From CAIVAT01 sp037128705 (GTDB lineage: Bacteria; Bacteroidota; Bacteroidia; Bacteroidales; FEN-979), in assembly GCA_037128705.1 (NCBI GenBank), contig JBAXVX010000011.1, forward strand, positions 41,972-105,971: a DNA stretch of 64,000 nucleotides, in the 5' to 3' direction. The notes below the pieces were generated by a model. The model saw nothing but the letters and a program-made list of their open reading frames with translations, searched no databases and was not told where the DNA came from. Shown here one piece after another: positions 28,800 to 38,499 of this stretch (positions within the stretch are counted from its first letter, which is position 1; each line of letters opens with the position of its first letter). A program made the position numbers and the translations under genes.

Positions 28800-29838
28800 A
28801 CTGCTTACTAACCGGCCTGAACGTGATGGTACAGCCGATCTCCTGAAAGGATTTGCCGTCATCTTTATGATCCAGGTGCATCTTATGGAACAGTTTGTTT
28901 CCGATGACGTCTATCAAAGTTTGGTCGGAAAAATCTCGCTGTTCCTGGGTGGACCGATGTGTGCCCCGGTATTCCTGGCGGTGATGGGGTATTTTTCGGC
29001 CTCCTCATCCAGACCGACATCCTACTTTTTAAAGAGGGGACTTGTGTTATTTGTCGGGGGTATTTTGCTCAACATCGGCCGATCTGCAAATCTACTGGTG
29101 CTGATCATTCTTGGAAAGGTGTCGCTGGATCCATTATTTTTTATTCTTGGAGCCGATATATTAACACTGGCCGGGCTTAGCCTGGTTATGACAGCTTTCC
29201 TGCGTGTTTTTTTCCGGGAAAAATGGTGGTTGTTCGCGCTTACGGCCGTGTTTGTTGCTGCCATCAGTCCTACACTTAACCTTTTTGAACCACAAAACAG
29301 GGAGGCCGGCTATGCCATCGGTTTTTTATATGGAACAGCCCAATGGTCCTATTTTCCCCTGTTCCCCTGGTTTTCGTATGTCCTGGCAGGCTATTCACTC
29401 TGCCTGTTGGTACAAAGATTTCCAGCGCTTAAAGCAATAGACCTCCGTAACCACTTTATCTATTTCATCCCTTTGTGGATTGGAATCATTTTTACCATTC
29501 CCTATGCATCAGGTATTACGTATAGACTGACCGGAGCGGGTGGGTACTATCACCACGGAATTCTGTTTTTCGGATGGGTCATCCTGTTTACGATATCCTA
29601 CCTGGCCATGATGAAGCTGGTCGATATCTATTACGGGAATAACAGGTTTGCCTTAATGGTAAAATGGATTGGACAAAAGGTTACCGCGCTGTATGTGATT
29701 CAGTGGCTGATCATCGGGAACGTCGCATCCCTGTTATACAAAAGCCAGAACCTATTTCAATTTGCAGCCTGGTTTGTCATTATAATCCTGTTAACCATTT
29801 TCATGGGCCGGGTGTTTTACAAAATCAAAGCCAGATAA
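28792..29838 (+). CDS. Multi-pass membrane acyltransferase, HGSNAT/DUF1624-like
   Basis: 348 residues with about ten hydrophobic membrane segments. The N-terminus RDGTADLLKGFAVIFMIQVH, followed by PVFLAVMGYF, resembles the heparan-alpha-glucosaminide N-acetyltransferase (DUF1624) and acyltransferase-3 families, whose conserved Asp and His lie in the first helices. Such proteins move acetyl or acyl groups across the membrane onto glycans. I start at the ATG at 28792, overlapping the T9SS gene by 8 bases; a TTG seven codons earlier is unnecessary. The substrate is unknown; the coupled gene suggests a link to surface-exposed material. Confidence 0.72.
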   Translation: MIELLTNRPERDGTADLLKGFAVIFMIQVHLMEQFVSDDVYQSLVGKISLFLGGPMCAPVFLAVMGYFSASSSRPTSYFLKRGLVLFVGGILLNIGRSANLLVLIILGKVSLDPLFFILGADILTLAGLSLVMTAFLRVFFREKWWLFALTAVFVAAISPTLNLFEPQNREAGYAIGFLYGTAQWSYFPLFPWFSYVLAGYSLCLLVQRFPALKAIDLRNHFIYFIPLWIGIIFTIPYASGITYRLTGAGGYYHHGILFFGWVILFTISYLAMMKLVDIYYGNNRFALMVKWIGQKVTALYVIQWLIIGNVASLLYKSQNLFQFAAWFVIIILLTIFMGRVFYKIKAR

Positions 29839-29863
29839 TAAAATCCCTTTTCAGCAAATAAAT

Positions 29864-31915
29864 CTACCAGATTTTAACCCTCAGGCTATCAGCGCTCCAC
29901 ATGGCATCTCCCTCTTTTATACTGAAGGCAGCATGGAATTCAGGGATATTTGTGAGGGGTCCAAGCACCCGGAACCTGGCGGGTGAATGTACGTCACTTC
30001 GTACCTGGCTTGCTATGGCTTCAGGACGGTCGTTGATCATCCAGGCCAGCGCATATCCTAAAAAGTAACGCTGGTCAGGGGTGAGTCCGGCAATGATCAC
30101 ATGATCTTTATATTGCGGTGTTTTTTGAAAGGCTTCGTAACCCATCAAAACTCCGGCCAGATCGGCAATGTTTTCGCCCTGGGTGAGATCCCCGTTGATA
30201 TGAAGAGAGTCAACGGCTACATATTTATCAAACTGCTTTACGATCTTCTTGGTTTTACCATAAAAACGAATGCTGTCTTCGATGGTCCACCAGTTGACCA
30301 GGTTTCCGTTTTCATCATATTTGCTACCCTGGTCATCAAAACCGTGGGTGATCTCATGACCGAAGGTTGATCCACCGATGATGGAATATAGAATGGCGTC
30401 ATCCGCAAGTTTTCGCTCGAATCCGGGCACGATGATGTTGCACCCGGGCACGACGATTTCATTGTTCGATGGGTTGTAATACGCATTATAATTTTGTGGT
30501 TCCATGTTCCATTCGGTACGGTCAACAGGTTTGCCATATTTTGAAACCATATAACCAAACCACCATTTATTTGCATTCATTACATTCTGAACGTAGGAAT
30601 CGCGCCCGATTTTAAGCGCACTCATATCTTTCCATTTGTCAGGATAACCTACCTTGATGATCACTGCATCGAGTTTTTTCAGGGCTTTAGCCTTGGTTGT
30701 TTCACTCATCCAGTCCAGGGCCCTGATGCGGTCAGCATAAACGGCCTTAATGGCATTGCCTATTTCGGTCAGTTTTTCCTTGGTGCCTTTGGGAAGATAC
30801 TCATCTACGTATATCTGCCCGATCAATTCCCCCAGCGAACCATCTGTTTCCTGGACAACCCTTTTCCACCTGGGTTTTGGTTCCTCGATCCCGCGAAGGA
30901 CAGTGGAGTAAAAACTGAATGATTCCCGGTAGGTCTTGTCATCCGCGTAACGGGAAAGGCCTTGAATAAGGTGATATTTCAGGTAGTCTTTCCAAACTTC
31001 CAGGGGGAATGATCTCAGGTGACCGTTCAAAGCTGTTAAAAATTCAGGTTGTCCTACAATCACCGTATCCACAACCGGAAGGCCTGCAGTGGCAAAAAAC
31101 TGGCTCCAGTCAAATTGCGGGGTCATTTGTTTCAGCCTGGCCAGGGTAATCTTGTTGTAGTTCTTCAGGGGATCACGTGTGTCGGCCTGTTTGCGGGAAC
31201 TGGCGGCAATGGCCGTTTCGAGTTTCATCACATTTTCGGCCACCTTTTTTCCTTCAGGAGCCGGGTACCCCATGATTTGAAACATCCTGGACAGGTGTTC
31301 CCTGAACTTAACGCGGATGGTTGCTGCGCGTTCATCCTTATCAAAATAAAAATCACGGGTGGGAAGACTTAGTCCGCCCTGTGCAATAAAAACAGCATTT
31401 TTGCTGCTGATCCGGTCATCCTGCCCGATATAAAAACCGAAAACCGGTGAACCCGACACGGAATGGATGAAAGCCGCTTCTTCTGCAATATCTTTCAACG
31501 CTTTAATGCCATCAATCCGGTCAAGGGCGACCTTAAGCCCTTTAAGTTCCTCCCTGTTCAGACGAATACTGTCCATCCCCGAAAAGAAGAAATCACCGAT
31601 CTTCTGCTTATTGCTGCCGGTAACAGTGTTTTTGTTAGCTGCTGCAGATTCACAGATGTTCCTGACCTGGCTGTTGATTGTATCCTGGATCAGCTGCCAA
31701 AGTCCGTTGCTTTGCTCGCTGGCAGGAATCGGATGTTGTTTGAACCATTTCCCGTTGGCAAAAAGGAAAAAGTCATCACCGGGTTTTACAGTGGAATCGA
31801 TGTGCGAAACCAGCGGATCGGCGCCTTGTTCATTGTTTTTTCCTGACCTGGAATTGCAGGAGACGAAAATTGCCATGAGGACGATCCACAGGAGTTTTGG
31901 GATGGGGTTGAACAT
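29864..31915 (-). CDS. M13 family metallopeptidase (neprilysin/PepO-like) lipoprotein
   Basis: 683 residues: lipoprotein signal with lipobox AIFVSC, an M13 N-terminal helical domain with DDFFLFANGKWF and a C-terminal zincin catalytic domain. The zinc site is intact: HEITH in STFGHEITHGFDD, then the third ligand in GENIADLAG; the substrate-binding NAYYNP and the HSPARFRVLGP tail are also conserved. It cleaves short peptides in the periplasm or at the cell surface. Transcribed alone, convergent with the acyltransferase gene. Confidence 0.95.
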   Translation of the reverse strand: MFNPIPKLLWIVLMAIFVSCNSRSGKNNEQGADPLVSHIDSTVKPGDDFFLFANGKWFKQHPIPASEQSNGLWQLIQDTINSQVRNICESAAANKNTVTGSNKQKIGDFFFSGMDSIRLNREELKGLKVALDRIDGIKALKDIAEEAAFIHSVSGSPVFGFYIGQDDRISSKNAVFIAQGGLSLPTRDFYFDKDERAATIRVKFREHLSRMFQIMGYPAPEGKKVAENVMKLETAIAASSRKQADTRDPLKNYNKITLARLKQMTPQFDWSQFFATAGLPVVDTVIVGQPEFLTALNGHLRSFPLEVWKDYLKYHLIQGLSRYADDKTYRESFSFYSTVLRGIEEPKPRWKRVVQETDGSLGELIGQIYVDEYLPKGTKEKLTEIGNAIKAVYADRIRALDWMSETTKAKALKKLDAVIIKVGYPDKWKDMSALKIGRDSYVQNVMNANKWWFGYMVSKYGKPVDRTEWNMEPQNYNAYYNPSNNEIVVPGCNIIVPGFERKLADDAILYSIIGGSTFGHEITHGFDDQGSKYDENGNLVNWWTIEDSIRFYGKTKKIVKQFDKYVAVDSLHINGDLTQGENIADLAGVLMGYEAFQKTPQYKDHVIIAGLTPDQRYFLGYALAWMINDRPEAIASQVRSDVHSPARFRVLGPLTNIPEFHAAFSIKEGDAMWSADSLRVKIW

Positions 31916-32038
31916 TGTGATTTTTTCTTTAAAAGTATTTTATCTGGCGAAAATGGCCAAGAAAAATCGATGAGTCATTTGAACTACACGACCATCAGGC
32001 AGAATGGTCCAATATTGATCCTCGTCCGGCTGAGCATG

Positions 32039-32422
32039 TCAGTATCTGAAGGCAACAAGCAAGGCACCGGTAATGTATGCTGCAATCCACCAAAGGTATG
32101 CTCCCAGTGAATACCAGTGAATACCCCTGGAGACCCTGACTTCTTTACCCCTTCTGATGTAAAATTGCCATACCAAGATGGAATCTATAAACATTCCGGC
32201 AAGGGAGGAATATCCCAGGATCCCATGAAGGGTAAATGGACCCCGGCTGGAGCCCAGGATCATAAATGTCGTGGAGGTAATATCAAGGATAACACCCAGT
32301 GTAAGAAAGATCAGGACTCCTTTTGTAATCCTTCGTTTCCGTTGTTCAGTGATAACAGCGATACTGTAACTGATCAGGGCGGTCTGAACAACGATGATCC
32401 CGGTTAGTGCAAGTGAATTCAT
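32039..32422 (-). CDS. Four-helix small membrane protein, HsmA-like
   Basis: 127 residues with four hydrophobic segments (about 4-24, 34-55, 65-85, 105-125) and no signal peptide. The pattern YSIAVITEQRK ... LGVILDITSTTFMILG ... LHGILGYSSLAGM is similar to the HsmA/TIGR03987 family, which has no known function. It lies alone between two peptidase genes on the same strand, with over 60 bases on each side, and no clear promoter. Identity as HsmA is tentative. Confidence 0.6.
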   Translation of the reverse strand: MNSLALTGIIVVQTALISYSIAVITEQRKRRITKGVLIFLTLGVILDITSTTFMILGSSRGPFTLHGILGYSSLAGMFIDSILVWQFYIRRGKEVRVSRGIHWYSLGAYLWWIAAYITGALLVAFRY

Positions 32423-32485
32423 TTATACATCTTAGTTTTGTTGATATCCAATCCTCACTGATCCTCCGACACTCTTGAAGGATGA

Positions 32486-35428
32486 TCAGATAGCAGTATT
32501 TTCTGAACGGTCAATTTTTACAAGTGTATTGAAAAGGGACTGGTCGGTGGTCAGTCTTTCGGCATTTCCATAAACGCACAAAACATTCTCATTCAGCACA
32601 TCCGCTACCAGTTTTGAAAATCCGCGGATATCGCCGGGCGTGGTCGAAAGAACAGCTTCCCGGTCATGCTGGAGCTCTTCGGCCGTCCGCTGGGAGAAGT
32701 ACATGCTTACTGCCTGGTCCCCCTTTTGAGAAGGGGTAAGCGGAGAATCCATTTCCGAAATTGTCCCGATGATATACCGTGTCATGCTTTGCCGGTCGGC
32801 ATCAAAAGCAGCAAGATAATCAGGGGTGTTCCTGTAATTCTCTATGGTGGAGCCCAGGTTGGGGTCACGGTAAGAGTTGAAGGTGAAATTACCACCCGGA
32901 GAAATACTGCTGAATCCTCCGTAGGCACCTCCGATCACCCGGATCCGGGTTTGAAGCCAATCGGTCGACAAAACCTGGTTGAGCACGCGCATCCTGGCAT
33001 CCCAGGAATAACCCAGTGTTTTAAAATTGAAACCCTTGATCACATACTGTACATTGGAGGCAGCCAGCAGTCCTTCGTTCTGCTTATCCAGGCTGAATTT
33101 CCAGGTGTTTTTCACAGGGAAAGCATGCGGCAGGTGCCGGGCAAGAAAATCAAGACCCTTTTCACACGCCGAAAGTTCATTTTTTGATCCTGTAAGCGAC
33201 ACCACCATGTTATCGCTTGTGAAAAGCAGCGATGCAACCTTTTCAAGATTTGCAATGATTTCCTGTGAATTGGCATCAAAATTCTTCAGCAGGTCGGTAA
33301 CAAACCAATAATAGGAAAGCCCGCCGATAAGTTCATTGACCATTCCCGTATTGCTGATATAAGAGGAAAGACGCCGGCTTGCCACATGAAACCCATTGCC
33401 TTTCATTTGGGCATCGAGCTGGGACTGGTGCCGTGCCAGGACAGTTTTCAGACGTTCGGTATCGCTGTACACAGTATGATCCAGTATCTCTTCGCCAAGT
33501 TCAAATAGTTTTCCCACCTTGTAATTCATTGATTTGGAGGTGATCACAAACCTGGGTAACATCTGGTTGTCATCCGATTTAACCATGTATGTGCGGAGTG
33601 ATGAGAAAAACCCGCCCGTATGAATGTTCAACGCTTTGTTCAGATCCCCGAACGAATAATTTTTTGTATTCAAACTTCCGATCACATTTGAAAGGAGCGA
33701 AACATAGGGAATCAGATTTTGTGGAACCACAGTCATGTCGAAGTACAGATTCACATACACGACATTGTTGGTGAACTGTTCATGCGTGAGAACAGGGATC
33801 CCGGCAATGATCTGCTGGTTTACTGAATAAAAGGTCGCATCCGGACTGATATCTCCGATTTCAAGCATGGGTATTGTCGAAAGGGCTTCCGGGGAATCTT
33901 CGCGCTGCTGGTAGGCGATCAGTTCTTCTGTTTCCCCGATCAGCCGGGCAACAGCTTTTTCGTCCAGGGATAATCTGTGGAGAGCCAGATCAGCCTCAAC
34001 CTGTGCATTTCGTTCTTTTTCCAGTCCGGTCGACGGTTCGAGGCTCAGCAACAGGGTATGCGGGTTATCCAGGAAGTGGGTGCGGATGATCTCTTCGAGG
34101 TAGGTGGTTGTGAGCGCCTGTTTTACTTCGGCCAGCGTGGAGTCGTAGGCCAGCCCTGAAAGCGGATCATCGGCAAAGAACCATCCGGGAAGAGCCATAT
34201 TCAGGTAGGTTAACCCTTTCTGCGCATCATCCCCTTCACGCAGGCGGAATTCGATGCGGTTGATCACGCCCTCGATCTCCTCTTTATTGATGCCTTCATC
34301 CGCTGCTTTTTTCAGGCAATCGGTCACGATCTGCAGGAATTGCTGTTTGTCAGCGGGATTGGCATTGATGGCAGCGATCTGAACAGCATGCTGTTTGAAA
34401 TTGGAAGATGATGCAGAAACGTCCTGTCCGATTCCGGCTCCGAGAAGCGCCAGACGGATCGGGGCAGATTCCTGGTTGACCAGCACCTCACACAGGATGT
34501 CAAGGGCCAGGGTCAGCGCCAGGTCTGTGTTGTGTCCGGCTACAAAATTATAGGTAAGAAACGTCTGGTTCGAAGTTGCCGACTCCTCCATCACCGGATA
34601 GCAGGAGGTTACTTCCTTCATTTCCTGGAAGGGCTCCTGGTCTTTGATCGTAATCTCGTCTCCGGTTTTTGTATAGTTGACTAGGTAGGCACTATGGATA
34701 TATTCCAGTTCCTTGTCAAGGTCTGCATTGCCATAAAGAAAGATGTAACTGTTTTCAGGATGGTAATATTTTTTGTGGAACGCCATAAATGCTTCCCGGG
34801 TCAGGGTAGGGATGGCGGCCGGTGTTCCGCCCGATTCGAATCCGTAGGCATTGTCGGGAAAGAGATGCTTGAACACCTGGTACCAAAGTTCGCGCTGGGG
34901 GTTTGAAAAAGATCCTTTCATCTCGTTGTAGACCACCCCGGTGTAATTCAGCGGGTTGTCCTTCGCGGTGAGTTCAAGGTGCCAGCCCTCCTGTTTGAGG
35001 ATGCGCGGATCATCATAGATCAGCGGGTTGAAAACGGCGTCGAGGTACACGTGCATCAGGTTGAAGTAATCCTTGTCGTTCATGCTGGCCACCGGGTACA
35101 TGGTATAATCCTTTGATGTGAAGGCATTCAGAAAGGTGCTCAGCGAACCTTTAAGCAGCACATCGAACGGACTTTTTACAGGAAAGCTTTTCGAGCCGTT
35201 GAGTACGGAATGTTCCATGATGTGCGGCGCTCCATTGTCCGATTCGGGAAAGGTTTTAAAGCCAATGCTGAAGGTCTTGTTTGTATCATCTGAAATGATC
35301 TTCAGCAGTCGTGCTCCACTTTTATCATGTTCAAAATGAAGGCAGTCGGCATTCAGTTCCCTGATAAAACGCCGTTCGATCAACCGGAAACCATGGTAGA
35401 TATGATTTTGTGTATATGCTGTGGCCAT
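32486..35428 (-). CDS. M16 family metallopeptidase, PreP-like
   Basis: 980 residues with the inverted zinc motif HxxEH (HIMEHSVLNG near residue 80) and the distal Glu region (GVVYNEMKG). There are two M16 halves and an M16C-associated linker domain, as in presequence protease/Cym1. No signal peptide, so a cytoplasmic peptidase that degrades short unfolded peptides. I start at the ATG at 35428 (MATAYTQNH) because the upstream in-frame start at 35452 lies inside the promoter -7 element. Confidence 0.93.
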   Translation of the reverse strand: MATAYTQNHIYHGFRLIERRFIRELNADCLHFEHDKSGARLLKIISDDTNKTFSIGFKTFPESDNGAPHIMEHSVLNGSKSFPVKSPFDVLLKGSLSTFLNAFTSKDYTMYPVASMNDKDYFNLMHVYLDAVFNPLIYDDPRILKQEGWHLELTAKDNPLNYTGVVYNEMKGSFSNPQRELWYQVFKHLFPDNAYGFESGGTPAAIPTLTREAFMAFHKKYYHPENSYIFLYGNADLDKELEYIHSAYLVNYTKTGDEITIKDQEPFQEMKEVTSCYPVMEESATSNQTFLTYNFVAGHNTDLALTLALDILCEVLVNQESAPIRLALLGAGIGQDVSASSSNFKQHAVQIAAINANPADKQQFLQIVTDCLKKAADEGINKEEIEGVINRIEFRLREGDDAQKGLTYLNMALPGWFFADDPLSGLAYDSTLAEVKQALTTTYLEEIIRTHFLDNPHTLLLSLEPSTGLEKERNAQVEADLALHRLSLDEKAVARLIGETEELIAYQQREDSPEALSTIPMLEIGDISPDATFYSVNQQIIAGIPVLTHEQFTNNVVYVNLYFDMTVVPQNLIPYVSLLSNVIGSLNTKNYSFGDLNKALNIHTGGFFSSLRTYMVKSDDNQMLPRFVITSKSMNYKVGKLFELGEEILDHTVYSDTERLKTVLARHQSQLDAQMKGNGFHVASRRLSSYISNTGMVNELIGGLSYYWFVTDLLKNFDANSQEIIANLEKVASLLFTSDNMVVSLTGSKNELSACEKGLDFLARHLPHAFPVKNTWKFSLDKQNEGLLAASNVQYVIKGFNFKTLGYSWDARMRVLNQVLSTDWLQTRIRVIGGAYGGFSSISPGGNFTFNSYRDPNLGSTIENYRNTPDYLAAFDADRQSMTRYIIGTISEMDSPLTPSQKGDQAVSMYFSQRTAEELQHDREAVLSTTPGDIRGFSKLVADVLNENVLCVYGNAERLTTDQSLFNTLVKIDRSENTAI

Positions 35429-35449
35429 AATGAGGAATCTATTTGGTGA

Positions 35450-35457
35450 CAAAGATA
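35450..35457 (-). promoter_or_regulatory. -7 element TATCTTTG for the M16 peptidase
   Basis: Exact TAnnTTTG match on the minus strand, 22 bases before the ATG at 35428. It overlaps and so rules out the earlier in-frame start. Confidence 0.6.
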
Positions 35458-35617
35458 GCGCAACATTATTGAAACATTTTTGGTGGCATGTAAGCTTTTT
35501 TTGCAGGTTGGGGCGATGGGGAAGTTTTTTATATTTACAGGATCAGTGATGGCGCATCATGAATCAGGATTGATGGTGTTCCCATGCACCGGAATCCGTT
35601 ACAAAAAACTTGAAACT

Positions 35618-36463
35618 ATGTGGAAAATTACATGCGTGTTCCTACTGCTGTCCATAAACGGGTTATCCCAGGCGATCATTCCTGTTGCAACCGGTGATCT
35701 TCCTGATGCACTGGTATTGCAGCCTGCCTTCTACGACATCGAAACGGTTTGGTCGTATAACAATGGGGCGGACCTCTTTGTTGAATTTGGTTTTAACTCG
35801 ATGATGGTGCAGGAAATAGTATGGGGAAATGAAAGGATCAGGATGGAGGTTTACAGGATGATGTCTCCGGAGGGAGCTTTCGGCGTTTATTCCCTTTCGG
35901 TGTTGAACTGCTCACAGCGTGATACCCTCTGTTCGTTTGACTGCAATAAACCATTTCAGTACCAGGCAGCCTATGGGAATCTTTACGTCTCCGTTTCGAG
36001 TGAAAGCGGATCAGCCTCAACAAGCCGTCATTTTCTACCTGCAGCAAAGGCACTCATGCAAAGGAACCTGCAGATAGGCCTGGCATTGCCGGAACCCTTT
36101 AATTCATCCCTGATGAAAAAGGGAAGGAAAAATCTTGTGTACATCCAGGGGCAGACGGCACTTCAGAATTCATTGTTCCCCTGGCAGGATCTGTTTTTAG
36201 GAGTTCGTTTCGGGATGTACGCGATCCTTCTGGCAAATCCCGAATCTGAAATGTATTTCGCCCGCATCAGGTTTGAGACACCGGGTGATAAGATGCGTTT
36301 TCTGGGCTTTGCAGGATTGATGCAGGGGAATGTTCCGGTTCCAAACACCAATACCAACGACGGATTATACCGGGAATTCATGCCACTGGATGACCTGACG
36401 ATCTATTTTCTGCAGAGCCAGGAACCATGGCCGATCAGCGCTGTTCTTACCCCTGCGCGATAA
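35618..36463 (+). CDS. Secreted protein, DUF6599-like
   Basis: 281 residues with a signal peptide (MWKITCVFLLLSINGLSQA). The region VYRMMSPEGAFGVYSL, after a YNNGADLF segment, resembles the DUF6599 family of exported Bacteroidota proteins with no known activity. There are no catalytic motifs and no T9SS tail. The start at 35618 puts the signal peptide first; 46 extra upstream codons are open but look random. It is convergent with the TPR gene at 36482. A TATATTTA near 35530 could be a weak promoter. Confidence 0.65.
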   Translation: MWKITCVFLLLSINGLSQAIIPVATGDLPDALVLQPAFYDIETVWSYNNGADLFVEFGFNSMMVQEIVWGNERIRMEVYRMMSPEGAFGVYSLSVLNCSQRDTLCSFDCNKPFQYQAAYGNLYVSVSSESGSASTSRHFLPAAKALMQRNLQIGLALPEPFNSSLMKKGRKNLVYIQGQTALQNSLFPWQDLFLGVRFGMYAILLANPESEMYFARIRFETPGDKMRFLGFAGLMQGNVPVPNTNTNDGLYREFMPLDDLTIYFLQSQEPWPISAVLTPAR

Positions 36464-36481
36464 ATGAAAATCGCTGTAGTG

Positions 36482-37138
36482 TTACTTGATCAGCGATAAT
36501 CCCTCTAAAGCCGATGGATCACGGGGTTTATTCAGCAGGACTTTGTTGAAGAGAACCTGGGCTTCACGCAATTTACCCAGTTTCAGGTTGGTCCACGCGA
36601 ACAATACCATGCTGTCATAGTCGAAGGGGTAAAGGTTTACGACTTTCTCAAGATATTTTTCAGCCTTGGCATAGTCCCTCCTGGTATAATAGATAGACCC
36701 CATCCTGTAATTCGCTATGGTGTTTTGTGGATCAATCTTTAATATTTCATTGTATTGGGCAACTACCTGGTCCCAGTTACTCAATGCGGCCAGCGGATTG
36801 ACCAGTCCGAATTTAGCCTCGATGGCATAAGGTTTCAGGGTGATGGCCTTTTGATAGTAACCCGATGATTCATTGAACGATCCGGCCAGATAGGTTACCC
36901 AACCAAGACGGAGGTTCAGTTCATAGGAATCCTCCAGGTAAACTTTTTTCAGACAAACACTGGCATCTGTGAAATTTCCCCGCGACTCAAAGGCATGACT
37001 CTTGGCGAATGCATCCTGCAATACCTGGTAATCCTGGGCGTGAACGATCATGAAAGAAAACAGGAATAACACCACCGCTAAAAATCTCAAATTCCTGCTT
37101 CCTGCGTCGTACTTCTTGCTTCTGACTATAGTTTCCAT
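36482..37138 (-). CDS. Exported TPR protein, last gene of the PqqD/ATP-grasp cluster
   Basis: 218 residues: signal peptide (LRFLAVVLFLFSFMIVHAQ, after a basic n-region), then about four tetratricopeptide repeats (residues about 45-200; for example NTIANYRMGSIYYTRRDYAKAEKYL is one full unit). No enzymatic domain. It should act as a periplasmic scaffold. It overlaps the preceding TPR/barrel gene by 13 bases, so the two are translationally coupled and probably partners. Confidence 0.85.
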   Translation of the reverse strand: METIVRSKKYDAGSRNLRFLAVVLFLFSFMIVHAQDYQVLQDAFAKSHAFESRGNFTDASVCLKKVYLEDSYELNLRLGWVTYLAGSFNESSGYYQKAITLKPYAIEAKFGLVNPLAALSNWDQVVAQYNEILKIDPQNTIANYRMGSIYYTRRDYAKAEKYLEKVVNLYPFDYDSMVLFAWTNLKLGKLREAQVLFNKVLLNKPRDPSALEGLSLIK

Positions 37139-38499
37139 GTGATGCCTCCTATGATTGTGTGTGTATTATAAGGATTTAATATGACTTTCGGGGTTGAACT
37201 TATCTCTTTTGTTGAGGAATTGACGGTGAAAAAATATTGTTTGCTCTCCTTTTGGGCATACTGGTAAATGAGCGAGAACTGGAGATGTTTCCCCACCAGG
37301 AAGTAAAGGTTGGCACTAACCCTGTAATCAATCACATCGCTGTTGTTATATACGACTGATCCATTCAGGATATTTGCATTGGTGTAATCTCCATAATAAA
37401 AGCTGCCTTCACCCCAACACCAGGGTGTGATCCTGGCCCCGATCACCTGGCTAAGTAAAAGCCGGTTGTCTTTGCTCTGGAAAAATCCCGTCACCGTTGT
37501 AGTGCTGTAAAGGTTGAGATTTCCGAACGGGAGCCAGGTCAAATAAGCAACAGCCTGTTTTTGTTTTCGGTTATTGAAATTGGAATAGCTTCCTGAAATC
37601 CCGATATTAAAACGGCCAATTTCTTTCGACAGGCTGAGTCCAACCAGATAATTGGTAAAAGAGGTATCGGTTCGGGAATATTGATACTTATACAAAACAG
37701 TGTCGAAGGATGCACTGGTATAGGGGTAGTTGTCATAGATCATATGAAAGGCGGGCATGATCCTGAATCCTCCATTCAGATACCAGGAAAGCCCTGCATG
37801 AAATTCATGCTGGTTTACGTTGTATTGGAAGCTGGTATCATGGGTTACAGGCGGATTATTGTATGTGACATCCTGAATGTATTTCAACTTGGAGAAGTTG
37901 AGGTAGGTATAGGCTACAGATAATCCGATTCGGTTTGAAAGGTTGAATTTCAATCCGAGGTGTTCGTAAAGATAATTGCCGTACAAATCGGTTTCCCCAT
38001 AAATACTATCGGATTCCATCAGGTTTGGTTTATCTTTCAGGGTATTGTTGCTGCTGAAGGTATATCCGCTTTCGAAGTTGACAAAGTCCACCACGCCTTT
38101 CTTTTTATCGGTGATATTCCTGTCAGCGATTGGCAGGGAAGCCTGCAGCATTCGGGCCTCCTCCAGGCGGTTGGTGAAAATGTAGGTATAATACAGGTAA
38201 TCTGCAATCACCGGATCTTTCGGATCAAATTGACGCGCTTTTACCAGATGGTTTGCAGCGGGGATATATTCCTTTTGTTCATAATAGGCCAACCCCATTC
38301 TGACCCGTAAAAAATAGAAGTCGATGTTCTCTCTTAAAGCTTCTTTCCCAACCAGGATGACACTGTCCCATTTTTGTGCAAGAAAATACCGGTAAGTTAA
38401 TTCATCAACCGTATTAAAATCGGGTTTCGTAACGCCAAACAGTTTGGCAGAGCTGAACAGTGCTATCAGCAGGAATACCGGGATCAGGAATTTCTTCAT
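37126..38499 (-). CDS. TPR protein with C-terminal outer-membrane beta-barrel
   Basis: 457 residues: signal peptide (MKKFLIPVFLLIALFSSAKL), about three TPR-like repeats (residues 30-125) and a beta-barrel of roughly 300 residues ending in NTHTIIGGITWKL. The barrel strands are alternating and aromatic-rich (for example RIGLSVAYTYLNFSKL, HLQFSLIYQYAQ). Placement: outer-membrane barrel with periplasmic TPRs. It overlaps the upstream transporter-peptidase gene by 4 bases (ATGA type) and the downstream TPR gene by 13. It may be the outer-membrane exit or anchor of the cluster; that is inference. Confidence 0.8.
   Translation of the reverse strand: MKKFLIPVFLLIALFSSAKLFGVTKPDFNTVDELTYRYFLAQKWDSVILVGKEALRENIDFYFLRVRMGLAYYEQKEYIPAANHLVKARQFDPKDPVIADYLYYTYIFTNRLEEARMLQASLPIADRNITDKKKGVVDFVNFESGYTFSSNNTLKDKPNLMESDSIYGETDLYGNYLYEHLGLKFNLSNRIGLSVAYTYLNFSKLKYIQDVTYNNPPVTHDTSFQYNVNQHEFHAGLSWYLNGGFRIMPAFHMIYDNYPYTSASFDTVLYKYQYSRTDTSFTNYLVGLSLSKEIGRFNIGISGSYSNFNNRKQKQAVAYLTWLPFGNLNLYSTTTVTGFFQSKDNRLLLSQVIGARITPWCWGEGSFYYGDYTNANILNGSVVYNNSDVIDYRVSANLYFLVGKHLQFSLIYQYAQKESKQYFFTVNSSTKEISSTPKVILNPYNTHTIIGGITWKL

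Noticed and set aside
36469..36497. AATCGCTG/CAGCGAT inverted repeat as terminator between convergent genes
   Set aside because: The loop is long and there is no T run on either side; it overlaps the end of the TPR gene.
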